From Chloroflexota bacterium (lineage in GTDB: Bacteria; Chloroflexota; Dehalococcoidia; JABGRK01), in contig JABGRK010000018.1 in the NCBI GenBank assembly GCA_018648325.1, forward strand, positions 62,001 to 126,000: a stretch of DNA of 64,000 nt. Direction: 5' to 3'. Of the stretch, positions 52,269-61,129 are shown piece after piece (position 1 is the first letter of the stretch; every line of letters starts with the position of its first letter). The translations under genes and the position numbers were made by a program. The notes under the pieces are model-generated. The model did no database searches and was not told the origin of the DNA. It saw only the letters and a program-made list of their open reading frames with translations.

Positions 52269-52837
52269 TGGCAGAAGAGAAAAAAGAAGCAGCCGAGGAA
52301 GTAAAGGCTGACGCAGAAGCTCCCAAGGCAGATGCAAAACCGGCCAAGAAAGCCAAAAAAGCCGAAGCTCCTAAGGTAGAGGAAAAAGCAGCCCCGGAGG
52401 CTCCTAAAGAGGAAGCCCAAAAAAAAGAAAAAAAGACTACAGCAGTAAAAGGAAGTAAAACTATGAGTAAAGAAGACATCATCGAAGCAATCAAAGGCTT
52501 GTCCGTAATGGAGCTTGCCGAAATAGTAAAGGCGCTTGAAGAAGAGTTTGGCGTAAGCGCAGCACCTGTAGCGGTAGCAGCAGCACCTGGTGCAGCAGCA
52601 GCACCGGCAGAAGAAGTGGAAGAGCAAACCGAGTTCACCGTGATTCTCAAGGAGATCGGCCCCAACAAGATTAGCGTAATCAAGGCCGCCCGTGAAGTCA
52701 CAAGCCTGGGTCTTAAAGAGGCCAAAGAACTGGTCGAAAGCGCTCCCAAGGCCGTCAAAGAGGGCGTAAACAAGGCAGAGGCCGCCGTCATTAAAGAGAA
52801 ACTTGAAGCTGCCGGAGCCTCAGCAGAGATTCAGTAG
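52268..52837 (+). CDS. rplL: Large ribosomal subunit protein bL12, N-terminally extended
   Basis: 189 residues as read, 65 more than usual. The normal L7/L12 (124 residues) begins at an internal ATG 52463 ([20 protein letters not shown]), with AAAAGGAAG seven bases upstream. The first ATG (52268) overlaps the rplJ stop and has AGGAG twelve bases upstream. The extension is Ala/Lys/Glu-rich and low-complexity. The core is complete: N-terminal dimer helix, hinge rich in Ala/Pro/Val, C-terminal domain [20 protein letters not shown] and [19 protein letters not shown]. Both starts could be used. Confidence 0.92.
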   Translation: MAEEKKEAAEEVKADAEAPKADAKPAKKAKKAEAPKVEEKAAPEAPKEEAQKKEKKTTAVKGSKTMSKEDIIEAIKGLSVMELAEIVKALEEEFGVSAAPVAVAAAPGAAAAPAEEVEEQTEFTVILKEIGPNKISVIKAAREVTSLGLKEAKELVESAPKAVKEGVNKAEAAVIKEKLEAAGASAEIQ

Positions 52838-52860
52838 TTTAAAAACTATCTCTTACAGTC

Positions 52861-52986
52861 TTAGATGATAAACAGCGGGTTTGCCGGGTCACCGTACTCG
52901 GCAAACTCGTCTTTTAGGTAATTTCCCACGAAATCGATCTTGTCGGACTTGTCATGCCCGCATGCGAAGTCCCAACTGACTATAAA
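52861..52986 (-). pseudogene. Possible remnant of a protein C-terminus
   Basis: A frame of about 41 codons without a start codon ends at TAA (52863-52861). It reads SWDFACGHDKSDKIDFVG and later EYGDPANPLFII, with coding-like composition. It directly follows the GNAT gene stop in another frame. It could be the tail of a lost gene; family not recognised. Confidence 0.3.
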
Positions 52987-53852
52987 TTAAGAGCGTAGAG
53001 TAAAAACGGCTCATCATAATAAGGTGTGTAGCCTGCATTCAGATACAACTGTTTCATCCAGTCAAGCGTAGGGAAATTGGCGTCCAATCGACGGTCTACG
53101 ATTACTTCGGCGTTCATATCCAAAAAGCGCAACCGCGATACTAATGTCTCCATCGCTTGTCGATTTTCCCCATCCACATAGCCAATAACCGGCCCCTGAT
53201 GCAGCCAACTGGTAACTACTATGGCAAAACCGTCCAGTGGATCTTGTCCCGCCAAAGCGTACACATCTCCCCTATCCAGATGATACTTGAGTGTATCTTT
53301 ATTCAGCTCTTTATACACCCAGCCCACGCTGTAAAGTCCAGCGCCGGTTTTATAAACATCAGATTTTTCAATGTAAGTCCACAGCTGGTCAATGGAATCG
53401 GGCTGAAGCTTGATCAGGTTATGTGGCTCACCCTCCTGCAACGGCGACCATAGTACGTAGCAACTGCCGCACTGCCTGTAACCCTGCTTCTCACCAATTA
53501 TGTGTATAGGTGTGTTTGAAGACGCCGTCATGTACCTGGCAACGCGAATGCCGGCACCAGACATCTGGTCCAGACAATATCTGCTAAGATGAGCAGCTAT
53601 TCCTTTTTCTCTGTGCTTAAGCGATATGCGCATCCCCTCAACCCAACCCTCACCAGTAGGCATCAGGCAGATGTGAACCACTGCCACCGGCACATTGTCG
53701 TAAAGACCCACAACCAATTTGCCATCAGGATCACTGAGCCAATCATCCCAGACAAGCTCTATGTAATCACCCCAATCCCAGGTGTCTTTACAAAACTTGA
53801 GGACAGCATATTTGTCCGCTGCAACCGCTGCTCTAATCTCTAAATTTCCCAT
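52980..53852 (-). CDS. GNAT-family acetyltransferase with extra C-terminal domain
   Basis: 290 residues from ATG 53852 (a TTG lies one codon upstream). The N-terminal GNAT domain has the pyrophosphate loop KHREKGIAAHLSRYCLDQM at about 78-96 and VARYMTASSNTPIHIIGEKQGY near 104-125, family-typical. A second ~130-residue domain follows (LQPDSIDQLWTYIEKSDVYK, GQDPLDGFAIVVTSWLHQG, VIVDRRLDANFPTLDWM), which is like the C-terminal half of two-domain GNAT proteins. Substrate unknown. Single-gene unit between rplL and cooS. Confidence 0.82.
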   Translation of the reverse strand: MGNLEIRAAVAADKYAVLKFCKDTWDWGDYIELVWDDWLSDPDGKLVVGLYDNVPVAVVHICLMPTGEGWVEGMRISLKHREKGIAAHLSRYCLDQMSGAGIRVARYMTASSNTPIHIIGEKQGYRQCGSCYVLWSPLQEGEPHNLIKLQPDSIDQLWTYIEKSDVYKTGAGLYSVGWVYKELNKDTLKYHLDRGDVYALAGQDPLDGFAIVVTSWLHQGPVIGYVDGENRQAMETLVSRLRFLDMNAEVIVDRRLDANFPTLDWMKQLYLNAGYTPYYDEPFLLYALNL

Positions 53853-53892
53853 CAATACACTTTTGACCTACCTTGAATACGATTGTATCACA

Positions 53893-53938
53893 CTCAAAAA
53901 GAAAAGGCCCCTAAAACAATGACGCTTTAGAGGCCTTT
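53893..53938 (-). terminator. Intrinsic terminator of cooS
   Basis: AAAGGCCCCTAAA (53903-53915) and TTTAGAGGCCTTT (53926-53938), one mismatch; minus-strand continuation TTCTTTTTGAG. It begins 21 bases after the cooS stop. Confidence 0.75.
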
Positions 53939-53958
53939 AAAGGTTTATATAGATATAT

Positions 53959-55932
53959 CTATATGGTTTTGGTTCTTGAGTACTTGGCGAATTCCTCATC
54001 AGAGGTGTAATCGGCCGGCAGATAGTTATCGCTCTTGGCATATCTGGTCGGGCTGTACTCTTCCAGTTTAAGAGCAACTCTCTTGGCATCAATGTGAGCT
54101 ATTACCTCATCAACCATTTTCTGCCAGTCAGGCTCAAACTTCCAGGTAGCGCCGTATACATCGTTCCAGTCCTCGCTAACCAGTTTGGTCAGCCGCTCGC
54201 TGCCTTCTATCGGCGATGAACCACACATCCATGTAGTTACACCGGAGGCAACAACGTATGCACCGATTGCCAGCGCTTTCTCGCTCATCCACTCAGGAGC
54301 AAGGCCAGCAACAGGAAGATCACTTATATCCTCACCAAGGCCGCCCTCGTTAACAACCTGGGTCAGCAGGGTAAGAATTCTGGTGTTATCAATACAAGAG
54401 CCCATGTGCAATACAGGCGGGATTCCAATGGCCTCGCACACTTCTCTAAGTCCGGGACCGGCATGCTCCATAACCTCAGGAGTAAGCAAACCCTGTTTGG
54501 CACAGGCAATAGCGTTACAGCCGGTGGTTACCACCAGGATATCGTTAGCAATAAGCTGTTTGACCACATTTAGATGCGCGTCATCCTGCGACATTCTGGG
54601 GTTGTTACAGCCAACAACACCGGCAGCACCACGGATCCGTCCGGCCATTACCGCGTCGTTGAACGGCCTGAAGGACTGGCGATATACGCCGCCCTGCATA
54701 TAGGCTATATACTCATGTGAAAAACCGGCGATAAGCCGATCGGTATAGTCGGGAATCTGCACTTCCTTGCGGTTTGGATAATTATCAATAGCAGTTTTAA
54801 GAATCAGTTTGGTGGTTTCCAGCCCCTTATCCTCATGGAACTCGACATGGGCTGCGCCTTCGATTCTGGCTTTAGGTGACGTTGTGATGATCTTGGTATG
54901 AGAAGTATTGGCCGCGTCTACAAGCCCCTGCATCACACACTGGATATCAACTACCATTGCATCAATGGCCCCGGTAGCAATAGACAGTTCCTGCGAAAGG
55001 AAGTTGCCCAACAGCGGCACACCCTGGCGCATCAGCACTTCATTGGCTGTGCAGCAGATACCAACAATGTTGACACCATCGGCACCCTTTGCTTTGGCAT
55101 ATTCGATGATCTCAGGAGAGTTTGCAGCAGCCACAATCATCTCGGAAAGTGACGGCTCGTGACCATGAACAACGACGTTCACCTGACTCTCGGAAAGAAC
55201 GCCAAAGTTAGCTCTTGATTCTACCGGGCTGGGTGTACCGAACAGAATATCACTGAAATCGGTTGAAAGCATTGATCCGCCCCAACCGTCAGCAAGCCCG
55301 GTTCTAACAGCCTGTGTCATTATGTGTTCTACATCCTGATCAACGCCCATTGTGGTTCGATGCATTGTCTCTACGACTTCTCTGTCAACGCCCCTGGGAA
55401 CAACACCAAGCTTGCGCCACAGCTCAAGCCTAGCTTTAGGCGCCCTTTTTGCAGGATCAACCTCATCCTTGAGGCTGCCGAAGTTGCTTAAACCGGCATC
55501 AGCCACATCTATAGCTATTTCCTCTTTAGTACGCCCCTCTGTTTTTATTTCCAGATACTCGGCAACTGCTGCCAGTTTCTTCTCATCCTTAATCTGAAAA
55601 TCAGGAGCCTCGCCCGTGGCTGCAGCCTTTAAGGTCTGCGCCATACCACGCCCGTGATCTGAGTGAGCGGCCGTCCCTGCGGCTATTTGCCTGGCCAGGT
55701 TTCTGGCAACCACTGTATCAATGTTTGCACCACATACACCGGCGGTTGTCTTACCTACTAATCGGCAAGGACCCATATGGCAATGTTTACAACAACTACC
55801 AATATGACCTATCGGACAGGGCTTGATAGCCTCCGCACGATCAAAAGCCGTGATCATTCCATCGGCCTTTGCCTTTTCCATCATCTCTTTTACTGCTGGA
55901 TCTACAGTCTTCTTCGTTACTTTTTCTGACAC
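53959..55932 (-). CDS. cooS: Carbon monoxide dehydrogenase, Ni catalytic subunit CooS
   Basis: 657 residues from GTG 55932, chosen because GGGGGA lies six bases upstream; the frame is open 35 codons further without an RBS. Monofunctional Ni-CODH oxidising CO to CO2. Ligands of the D and B clusters are C39, C47, C48, C51 and C56 (KPCPIGHIGSCCKHCHMGPC), with a further cysteine in GVCGAN near 67. C-cluster residues are visible: VVHGHEPS, GICCTANEV, VDIQCVMQG, VVGCNNPRMS, TTGCNAIACAK, MGSCIDNTR. The catalytic lysine is in MSEKALAIG. No CooC, CooF or acetyl-CoA synthase genes are adjacent. Length and sites are complete, so likely active. Confidence 0.97.
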   Translation of the reverse strand: MSEKVTKKTVDPAVKEMMEKAKADGMITAFDRAEAIKPCPIGHIGSCCKHCHMGPCRLVGKTTAGVCGANIDTVVARNLARQIAAGTAAHSDHGRGMAQTLKAAATGEAPDFQIKDEKKLAAVAEYLEIKTEGRTKEEIAIDVADAGLSNFGSLKDEVDPAKRAPKARLELWRKLGVVPRGVDREVVETMHRTTMGVDQDVEHIMTQAVRTGLADGWGGSMLSTDFSDILFGTPSPVESRANFGVLSESQVNVVVHGHEPSLSEMIVAAANSPEIIEYAKAKGADGVNIVGICCTANEVLMRQGVPLLGNFLSQELSIATGAIDAMVVDIQCVMQGLVDAANTSHTKIITTSPKARIEGAAHVEFHEDKGLETTKLILKTAIDNYPNRKEVQIPDYTDRLIAGFSHEYIAYMQGGVYRQSFRPFNDAVMAGRIRGAAGVVGCNNPRMSQDDAHLNVVKQLIANDILVVTTGCNAIACAKQGLLTPEVMEHAGPGLREVCEAIGIPPVLHMGSCIDNTRILTLLTQVVNEGGLGEDISDLPVAGLAPEWMSEKALAIGAYVVASGVTTWMCGSSPIEGSERLTKLVSEDWNDVYGATWKFEPDWQKMVDEVIAHIDAKRVALKLEEYSPTRYAKSDNYLPADYTSDEEFAKYSRTKTI

Positions 55933-56112
55933 GTTTTCCCCCTTTGTTTGTAAAGGAATTCTATACATAAATCTTAGCATGCCCTCAGTCTCTTTGTCAA
56001 AGTAACCCCGCACTCCATTACATTCGTTTTCTATCAATCTTATACCCTGATAATTGAATATTAATGCACCGGGCCAAACTCATACGCTAAACTTCCGCAA
56101 TTTAGCTTGATA

Positions 56113-56121
56113 TGCTATCAT
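56113..56121 (+). promoter_or_regulatory. Extended -10 of the cation antiporter gene
   Basis: TGCTATCAT, TG one base before TATCAT; no clear -35. Start of translation is 39 bases downstream. Confidence 0.4.
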
Positions 56122-56159
56122 GAACCAACAGTATTGGATGCTGTATTGAGGTGTTTTTT

Positions 56160-57170
56160 TTGGAAGTTGTATGGATTAAATTTATTGCCTGTGCAGCCAT
56201 AATCATTATTGCCGGAACCAAGCTTACCAGATATTCCGATACTATTGCCGATAAAACGGGCTTGGGTAAAACCTTCGTCGGATTAGTATTTCTGGCAGTG
56301 GCAACATCAATACCGGAAATGGCAACATCAATTAGTGCTGTCAGGATAGTAGATAGTGTCGATCTGGCTCTGGGAGACGCCTTCGGTAGCAACCTTTTCA
56401 ATCTGCTGATTCTGGCGTTAATGGATGCATTATATACACGCGGCTCCATATGGGCACACGCATCCAACGGACAAACCCTGCTGGCAGTATTTAGTATGGC
56501 AACCGTCGGGCTAGCCACATTCTCCGTCTTTATGGGCAAACTGGGCTATGATATTGGAATCGGCTGGCTCAGCATCTTCAGCCTGTTTCTGGTGGCCTTC
56601 TATATGATCAGCCTTGTAACCACATATAAATATGAAAAGAAACAGCAGACGCAACCTGATTTAGAAATAGACCTGCCTTACGAGGGCATGACCCTTAAAA
56701 AAGCATACAGAGGATATGCCATAAGCGCGGCCTTTATTATAGGTGGTGGCATCTGGCTGGCGATAATAGGTAAGGAGATAACCACTTTGACGGGATGGGA
56801 CTCCGGTTTCGTGGGTATCGTGTTCCTTGGCATAGCCACTTCGCTGCCCGAGCTGGTGGTAAGCATAACGGCCATACGCATCGGCTCGGTCGACCTGGCC
56901 ATCGGCGATATACTGGGCAGCAATATATTCAATGTAAGTATCATTATCTTTACCTCTGATATCTTCTACAATGGCTCTGCATTTTCCATGGCCACAGACC
57001 ACCTCGAATTCATTGCTGTCGGGTTGCTTACCATAGTCATGACAGTGGCTGTTCTTTTCGGGCTTGTGCTAAAAGCCAGAACCAAAACGTTTAAATGGAT
57101 TAGCTGGAACAGCATCGCACTGGTCGTTCTTTATATTGCAGGGGCATACGCTATCTTTAGTTATCTTTAA
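56160..57170 (+). CDS. Ca2+/cation antiporter, CaCA family
   Basis: 336 residues from TTG 56160, which has GAGGTG six bases upstream; GTG 56151 would overlap this site. Eleven-helix antiporter formed by two inverted repeats, each with the alpha motif: VFLAVATSIPEMATSISAVR (about 38-57) and VFLGIATSLPELVVSITAIR (about 219-238), and GDAFGSNLFNLL / GDILGSNIFNVS. A cytoplasmic loop (about 150-180, KYEKKQQTQPDLEIDLPYE) separates the halves. Exchanges Na+ or H+ for Ca2+ probably. Single-gene unit upstream of the two-component system. Confidence 0.92.
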   Translation: MEVVWIKFIACAAIIIIAGTKLTRYSDTIADKTGLGKTFVGLVFLAVATSIPEMATSISAVRIVDSVDLALGDAFGSNLFNLLILALMDALYTRGSIWAHASNGQTLLAVFSMATVGLATFSVFMGKLGYDIGIGWLSIFSLFLVAFYMISLVTTYKYEKKQQTQPDLEIDLPYEGMTLKKAYRGYAISAAFIIGGGIWLAIIGKEITTLTGWDSGFVGIVFLGIATSLPELVVSITAIRIGSVDLAIGDILGSNIFNVSIIIFTSDIFYNGSAFSMATDHLEFIAVGLLTIVMTVAVLFGLVLKARTKTFKWISWNSIALVVLYIAGAYAIFSYL

Positions 57171-57272
57171 TGCAGGCTACTAGTCAAGCTAAATTCACCG
57201 AAAATATTGCCGTATTTTACCTCCAAGCATAACAAGCTCGCGTATGTTATATTATCCTCGGAGGATATCGTA

Positions 57273-57992
57273 TTGGCTAACCGCAAGATTCTGGTTGTTG
57301 AAGATGATCAAACCCTACTCGGCATTTTAAAATACAACCTTATCCAGGCAGGACATAGTGTACTGACAGCTACTGATGGAGTACAGGCAGTCCAGTGTGC
57401 AAAAAACAACCATCCCGATCTTCTTATCCTTGATATTATGCTCCCTAAAATGGATGGCCTCGAGGTCTGCCGTACAGTCCGCAAAGATATGACGATTCCT
57501 ATCCTCATGCTCACTGCCAAAACTGAGGAAATAGACAAGGTTGTCGGTCTTGAAGTTGGAGCAGACGATTACATGACCAAGCCTTTCAGCATGAGAGAAT
57601 TTCTAGCTCGTGTAAAGGCGATGCTCAGACGCGTAGATATGATAGAAGAAAAAGAAACGGCAACTAACCAATCTGCCCCCAAAACAATAGAGATGGATGG
57701 GCTAATAATTAACCTTGGGAGCCATCACGTCAAACTTCACGGGGAAGCCCTTGATCTAAGTCGCAAGGAATATGATCTGCTGGTTTACCTTGTAACAAAC
57801 CGCGGACAGGTATTTAGCCGTGATCAATTGCTAAGCAAGGTGTGGAAATATGACTACGTTGGCGATACGCGTACTGTCGATGTTCACATAAGCTGGCTCA
57901 GGCAGAAAATTGAAGCTGATTCTGCCCACCCTAAGTATCTGTTAACAATACGCGGGGTTGGCTACAAATTCGAGGGGCAGAATGTTTCGTAG
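57273..57992 (+). CDS. PhoB-like OmpR-family response regulator
   Basis: 239 residues from TTG 57273, with GGAGG eight bases upstream; a longer frame has no RBS. Receiver domain ILVVEDDQTLLGILKYNL with acidic DD, phospho-Asp in LLILDIMLPKMDG, T/K in LTAKTEEIDKVVG and MTKPF. OmpR winged helix: LDLSRKEYDLLVYLVTNRGQ (divided), SRDQLLSKVWKYDYVGDTRTVDVHISWLRQKIE. It overlaps the sensor kinase by 11 bases. PHO-box-like repeats lie downstream of the kinase, before the phosphate genes, supporting a PhoB role. Confidence 0.92.
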   Translation: MANRKILVVEDDQTLLGILKYNLIQAGHSVLTATDGVQAVQCAKNNHPDLLILDIMLPKMDGLEVCRTVRKDMTIPILMLTAKTEEIDKVVGLEVGADDYMTKPFSMREFLARVKAMLRRVDMIEEKETATNQSAPKTIEMDGLIINLGSHHVKLHGEALDLSRKEYDLLVYLVTNRGQVFSRDQLLSKVWKYDYVGDTRTVDVHISWLRQKIEADSAHPKYLLTIRGVGYKFEGQNVS

Positions 57993-59349
57993 TATACGCT
58001 GGCGTATAGCTACCATATTTGTAGTGATCGTTGTGGCCTGCATTATAGGGCTGAGTATCTATCTAGCTCGTTATCTTGAAAACAGCAATCTCGACATAAT
58101 TGTGATTTTGGCATCACTTGTGGCTGCTGTAATAACAATTGCCACCGCACTCTTGGTATCAAGAACCACAACAGTTCCGCTTAAGAAGCTTACCAGCTCA
58201 TTTAGAGACATGGCAGAAGGGCAATTCGGCCAACAAGTTGAGGTGATATCTAAGGATGAGGTTGGGGAGCTTACAACCGCGTTTAACTTAATGGCAGTAA
58301 AAACCAAAGAGGTAGTCACACTTCTTACTACAGAACGAGACTTGATGAAGGAAATACTGTCCAATATGGGTGATAGTATTTTTGTAGTTGATGCCGATAG
58401 CATCGTGGTAGTTATTAATACAGCAGCGGAAAAACTGCTGGGACTATCAGGAAAAGACGTTGAAGGCTGGAAGTTTGATCAAAGAGTACACAACCGTGAG
58501 CTTTCCGATATACTTCAGCGTTGCCAGCAAACAAGAGCACAACAAGCCGGCAGCGTGGTGATTGATCCGCAAAACGTGTTCCTAGGAGTTATCGCCACTC
58601 CACTGGAAGATCGGGGCGGATGCCTCTTGCTTTTACAGGACCTTACTCAAATGCAGCGGCTTCAAGCCATGCGCCGGGATTTTGTATCCAACATATCACA
58701 TGAACTGCGAACTCCCCTGGCTTCCATCAAAGCACTGGCTGAAACACTTATGGGGGGTGCTGTCAACAAACCTGAAGTAGCAACAGATTTTCTGGGTAAA
58801 CTGAATACTGAGGTTGATAAGGTGACTCAGATAGTTGCCGAACTGAGCGAACTATCCAGTATTGAAAGCGGCGAAGCTACTCTTGAAAAAAAACCATTTG
58901 ATATGGCACAAACAATTGATGCAACCATAAAAAGGCTGAATACTCAGGCTGATCGGGCTAAAGTTAGGATCACTGCAAATAAGCATCCGGGATTACCGCA
59001 GGCTTTAGGTGATAGCGAAAAAATAGAACAGGTTCTAATCAATCTCCTGCACAATTCTATTAAATTTACGCCACCCGATGGAAGTATTAAAATCTCTGCC
59101 CGGAAATCCGGTAAATATGTGGAAGTAACTGTCGCTGATACGGGCAAAGGTATCCCAACTGATGATCTACCACGAATTTTTGAGCGATTCTATAAAGTGG
59201 ACAGGGCTCGTAGTAGCGGTGGTACGGGATTAGGCCTGGCAGTTGCCAAACACATCGTTGAAGCACATGGCGGCAAAATATGGGCAGTGAGTACTGAAGA
59301 CCAGGGGTCCACATTTCACTTCACCATTCCTCAAAATCAAAAGATTTAA
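57982..59349 (+). CDS. PhoR-like sensor histidine kinase
   Basis: 455 residues from ATG 57982 (GAGGGG five bases upstream; overlaps the response regulator). Two membrane helices (about 10-28 IFVVIVVACIIGLSIYLA and 36-58), HAMP-like linker (TTTVPLKKLTSSFRDMAEGQ), PAS-like domain (about 130-220), dimer/phosphorylation helix SNISHELRTPLASIKALAE (about His 236), and ATPase domain NLLHNSIKFTP, DTGKGIP, GGTGLGLAVAKHIVEAHGG. Little extracytoplasmic sensing loop, as in PhoR. Partner of the preceding regulator. Confidence 0.92.
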   Translation: MFRSIRWRIATIFVVIVVACIIGLSIYLARYLENSNLDIIVILASLVAAVITIATALLVSRTTTVPLKKLTSSFRDMAEGQFGQQVEVISKDEVGELTTAFNLMAVKTKEVVTLLTTERDLMKEILSNMGDSIFVVDADSIVVVINTAAEKLLGLSGKDVEGWKFDQRVHNRELSDILQRCQQTRAQQAGSVVIDPQNVFLGVIATPLEDRGGCLLLLQDLTQMQRLQAMRRDFVSNISHELRTPLASIKALAETLMGGAVNKPEVATDFLGKLNTEVDKVTQIVAELSELSSIESGEATLEKKPFDMAQTIDATIKRLNTQADRAKVRITANKHPGLPQALGDSEKIEQVLINLLHNSIKFTPPDGSIKISARKSGKYVEVTVADTGKGIPTDDLPRIFERFYKVDRARSSGGTGLGLAVAKHIVEAHGGKIWAVSTEDQGSTFHFTIPQNQKI

Positions 59350-59384
59350 CATACTCTTAACAAAACGTTAAACCCTCCTTAATG
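59346..59384 (+). promoter_or_regulatory. PHO-box-like repeats before DUF47-pit
   Basis: TTAACA, TTAACA, TTAAAC and TTAATG begin at 59346, 59357, 59368 and 59379, exactly 11 bases apart. This is the layout of PhoP/PhoB boxes. TAATAT (59400-59405) is a likely -10, so the last repeat overlaps the -35 position. Confidence 0.65.
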
Positions 59385-59466
59385 ATGTGATGCTAATTTT
59401 AATATAGATGAAGATCATTCTAAGAATTTAAAGACCAATCAAATCATTAATCACCGGAGGTGTATT

Positions 59467-60099
59467 TTGCCAAAATTCTCGCTAATCCCTAAAGATGTAA
59501 AGTTTTTTGACCTGTTTGAAAAGGCGACCGAAAATCTGGTGAAGGCAGCAAAAGAATTTGCAGCACTGCTCAAAAATTATGAAAATGTAAAGATAAAAGT
59601 AAAGCACATCGGCGAACTGGAGCACGAAGGCGATACCATAACTCATGGCATTATGGAAAAGCTGCACAGCACCTTTGTTACGCCTCTGGACCGTGAAGAC
59701 ATCGCCCAGCTCACCAACAAGCTGGACGACATGCTGGACCTCATTGAGGCGGGAGCTAATGCCATGATTCTGTACAACGTATCTGCGCCCACGGAATGCT
59801 CGCAGCATGTGGCCGACATCATAGTAGATATGGCGGAACGGTTGTGCAAAGTGATGCCACTTTTAAGGCATAAGAAACTAATGAAGCGAGTACTGCAGGA
59901 ATGTGTAGAGGTTAACAGTCTTGAGAACGAGGCCGACCAGCACTTCAGAGAGGCAATAACCGAGCTGTTTGCAGCGCCAAACCCGGACCCCATAGAAACC
60001 ATTAAATGGCGTGAAATATACGAGATACTTGAGGCCGCCACTGATAGGGGTGAAGACGTAGCCAATGCACTGGAGGGAATTGTCTTAAAATATGCCTGA
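59467..60099 (+). CDS. DUF47 (PhoU-like) protein, Pit accessory
   Basis: 210 residues. PhoU/DUF47 helical bundle: DLFEKATENLVKAAKEFAALL, IKHIGELEHEGDTITHGIM (divided) and LDREDIAQLTNKLDDMLDLIEAGAN, as in proteins that pair with Pit transporters. TTG start at 59467 with GGAGGTG six bases upstream. Overlaps pit by eight bases, so coupled. Presumed to regulate the transporter. Confidence 0.92.
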   Translation: MPKFSLIPKDVKFFDLFEKATENLVKAAKEFAALLKNYENVKIKVKHIGELEHEGDTITHGIMEKLHSTFVTPLDREDIAQLTNKLDDMLDLIEAGANAMILYNVSAPTECSQHVADIIVDMAERLCKVMPLLRHKKLMKRVLQECVEVNSLENEADQHFREAITELFAAPNPDPIETIKWREIYEILEAATDRGEDVANALEGIVLKYA

Positions 60100-61129
60100 T
60101 ATAGCACTGCTGGTTATAATCTTTGTAGTCGCCATCGCTTTTGGTTTTTCCAACGGCTTTAACGATGCGGCCAATGCCGTTGCCGCCGCCATCGGAAGCC
60201 GCGCCATTCGCCCCAGGTACGCACTTGTTCTTGCCGCAGTCTTTGACTTTGCCGGATGTATGGCTGCCGCATGGCTTGAACCGGCAGTTGCAACTACGAT
60301 AGGAAAGGGAATAATCAGCAATACAGATCTGCTTACATTTGAAATAGTGCTTGCCGCCGTTTCGGCAGCAGTGATCTGGACTCTTGTAGCAACATATAAA
60401 GGATTGCCCATAAGCGTCAGTCACTCGCTGGTATCGGGTCTGGTAGGAGCGGGACTGGCAGCTTTATCTCCCGCTGACATCGGCTGGGGTAAGTTCGGCA
60501 CAACATTGGCATCGGTAGTACTGGCTCCTTTACTTGGCTTTATTGGAGCCATCGTCCTGATGGTCGTGCTGCTTTGGGCATTTCATAAACTAAAACCCGG
60601 TTTTATCAACAATATAATCCGTAAAGCGCAATGGGCAACCACAGCGTTCTTTTCCTTTTCCCATGGCTTAAACGACGGCCAAATGCCTGTTGCCTTAATG
60701 GTGATGGGCCTTACTCTTTATAATGGCACTGACTACTGGAATAAAAATCCAGAGGTAGGCGCAGTCGTAGGCATACCTCCGTGGATAATATTAATTGGTG
60801 CAACAACAATTGCCTTGGGGGTCATCATCGGCGGCTACCGTGTAATCAAGACAGTAGGGTTTAAAGTAACATCGCTACAACCTATTCACGGCCTCTCTGC
60901 CCAAACCGCGGCTGCAGGAGTCATCAGTCTCGCTAATGCTCGCGGCATCCCCGTAAGCACCACCCACTGCGGCGTGGCCACAATCATAGGTGTAGGTGCC
61001 ACCAATCGGCTCTCGGCAGTTCGCTGGGGTGTGGCCAGACGTATCGTCTTTGCGTGGATATCAACCTTCCCCATATGTATAGGGCTAGGCTGGGTACTTG
61101 GCAGGCTGTTTACCAGCTGGGCAAGCTAA
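60092..61129 (+). CDS. pit: Low-affinity inorganic phosphate transporter Pit
   Basis: 345 residues. Two inverted signature repeats, AFGFSNGFNDAANAVAAAIG (about 16-35) and FSFSHGLNDGQMPVALMVMG (about 185-204), typical of the PiT family, with ten or so helices. Takes up phosphate (as metal phosphate) with H+ or Na+. Overlaps the DUF47 gene and ends four bases into pcrA (convergent). Expected to be under the PHO-box-like repeats. Confidence 0.95.
   Translation: MPDIALLVIIFVVAIAFGFSNGFNDAANAVAAAIGSRAIRPRYALVLAAVFDFAGCMAAAWLEPAVATTIGKGIISNTDLLTFEIVLAAVSAAVIWTLVATYKGLPISVSHSLVSGLVGAGLAALSPADIGWGKFGTTLASVVLAPLLGFIGAIVLMVVLLWAFHKLKPGFINNIIRKAQWATTAFFSFSHGLNDGQMPVALMVMGLTLYNGTDYWNKNPEVGAVVGIPPWIILIGATTIALGVIIGGYRVIKTVGFKVTSLQPIHGLSAQTAAAGVISLANARGIPVSTTHCGVATIIGVGATNRLSAVRWGVARRIVFAWISTFPICIGLGWVLGRLFTSWAS

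Noticed and set aside
52261-52791. 176-codon Ser/Ala-rich frame antisense to rplL
   Set aside because: Mirror of the Ala/Lys/Glu-rich extension; low-complexity artefact.
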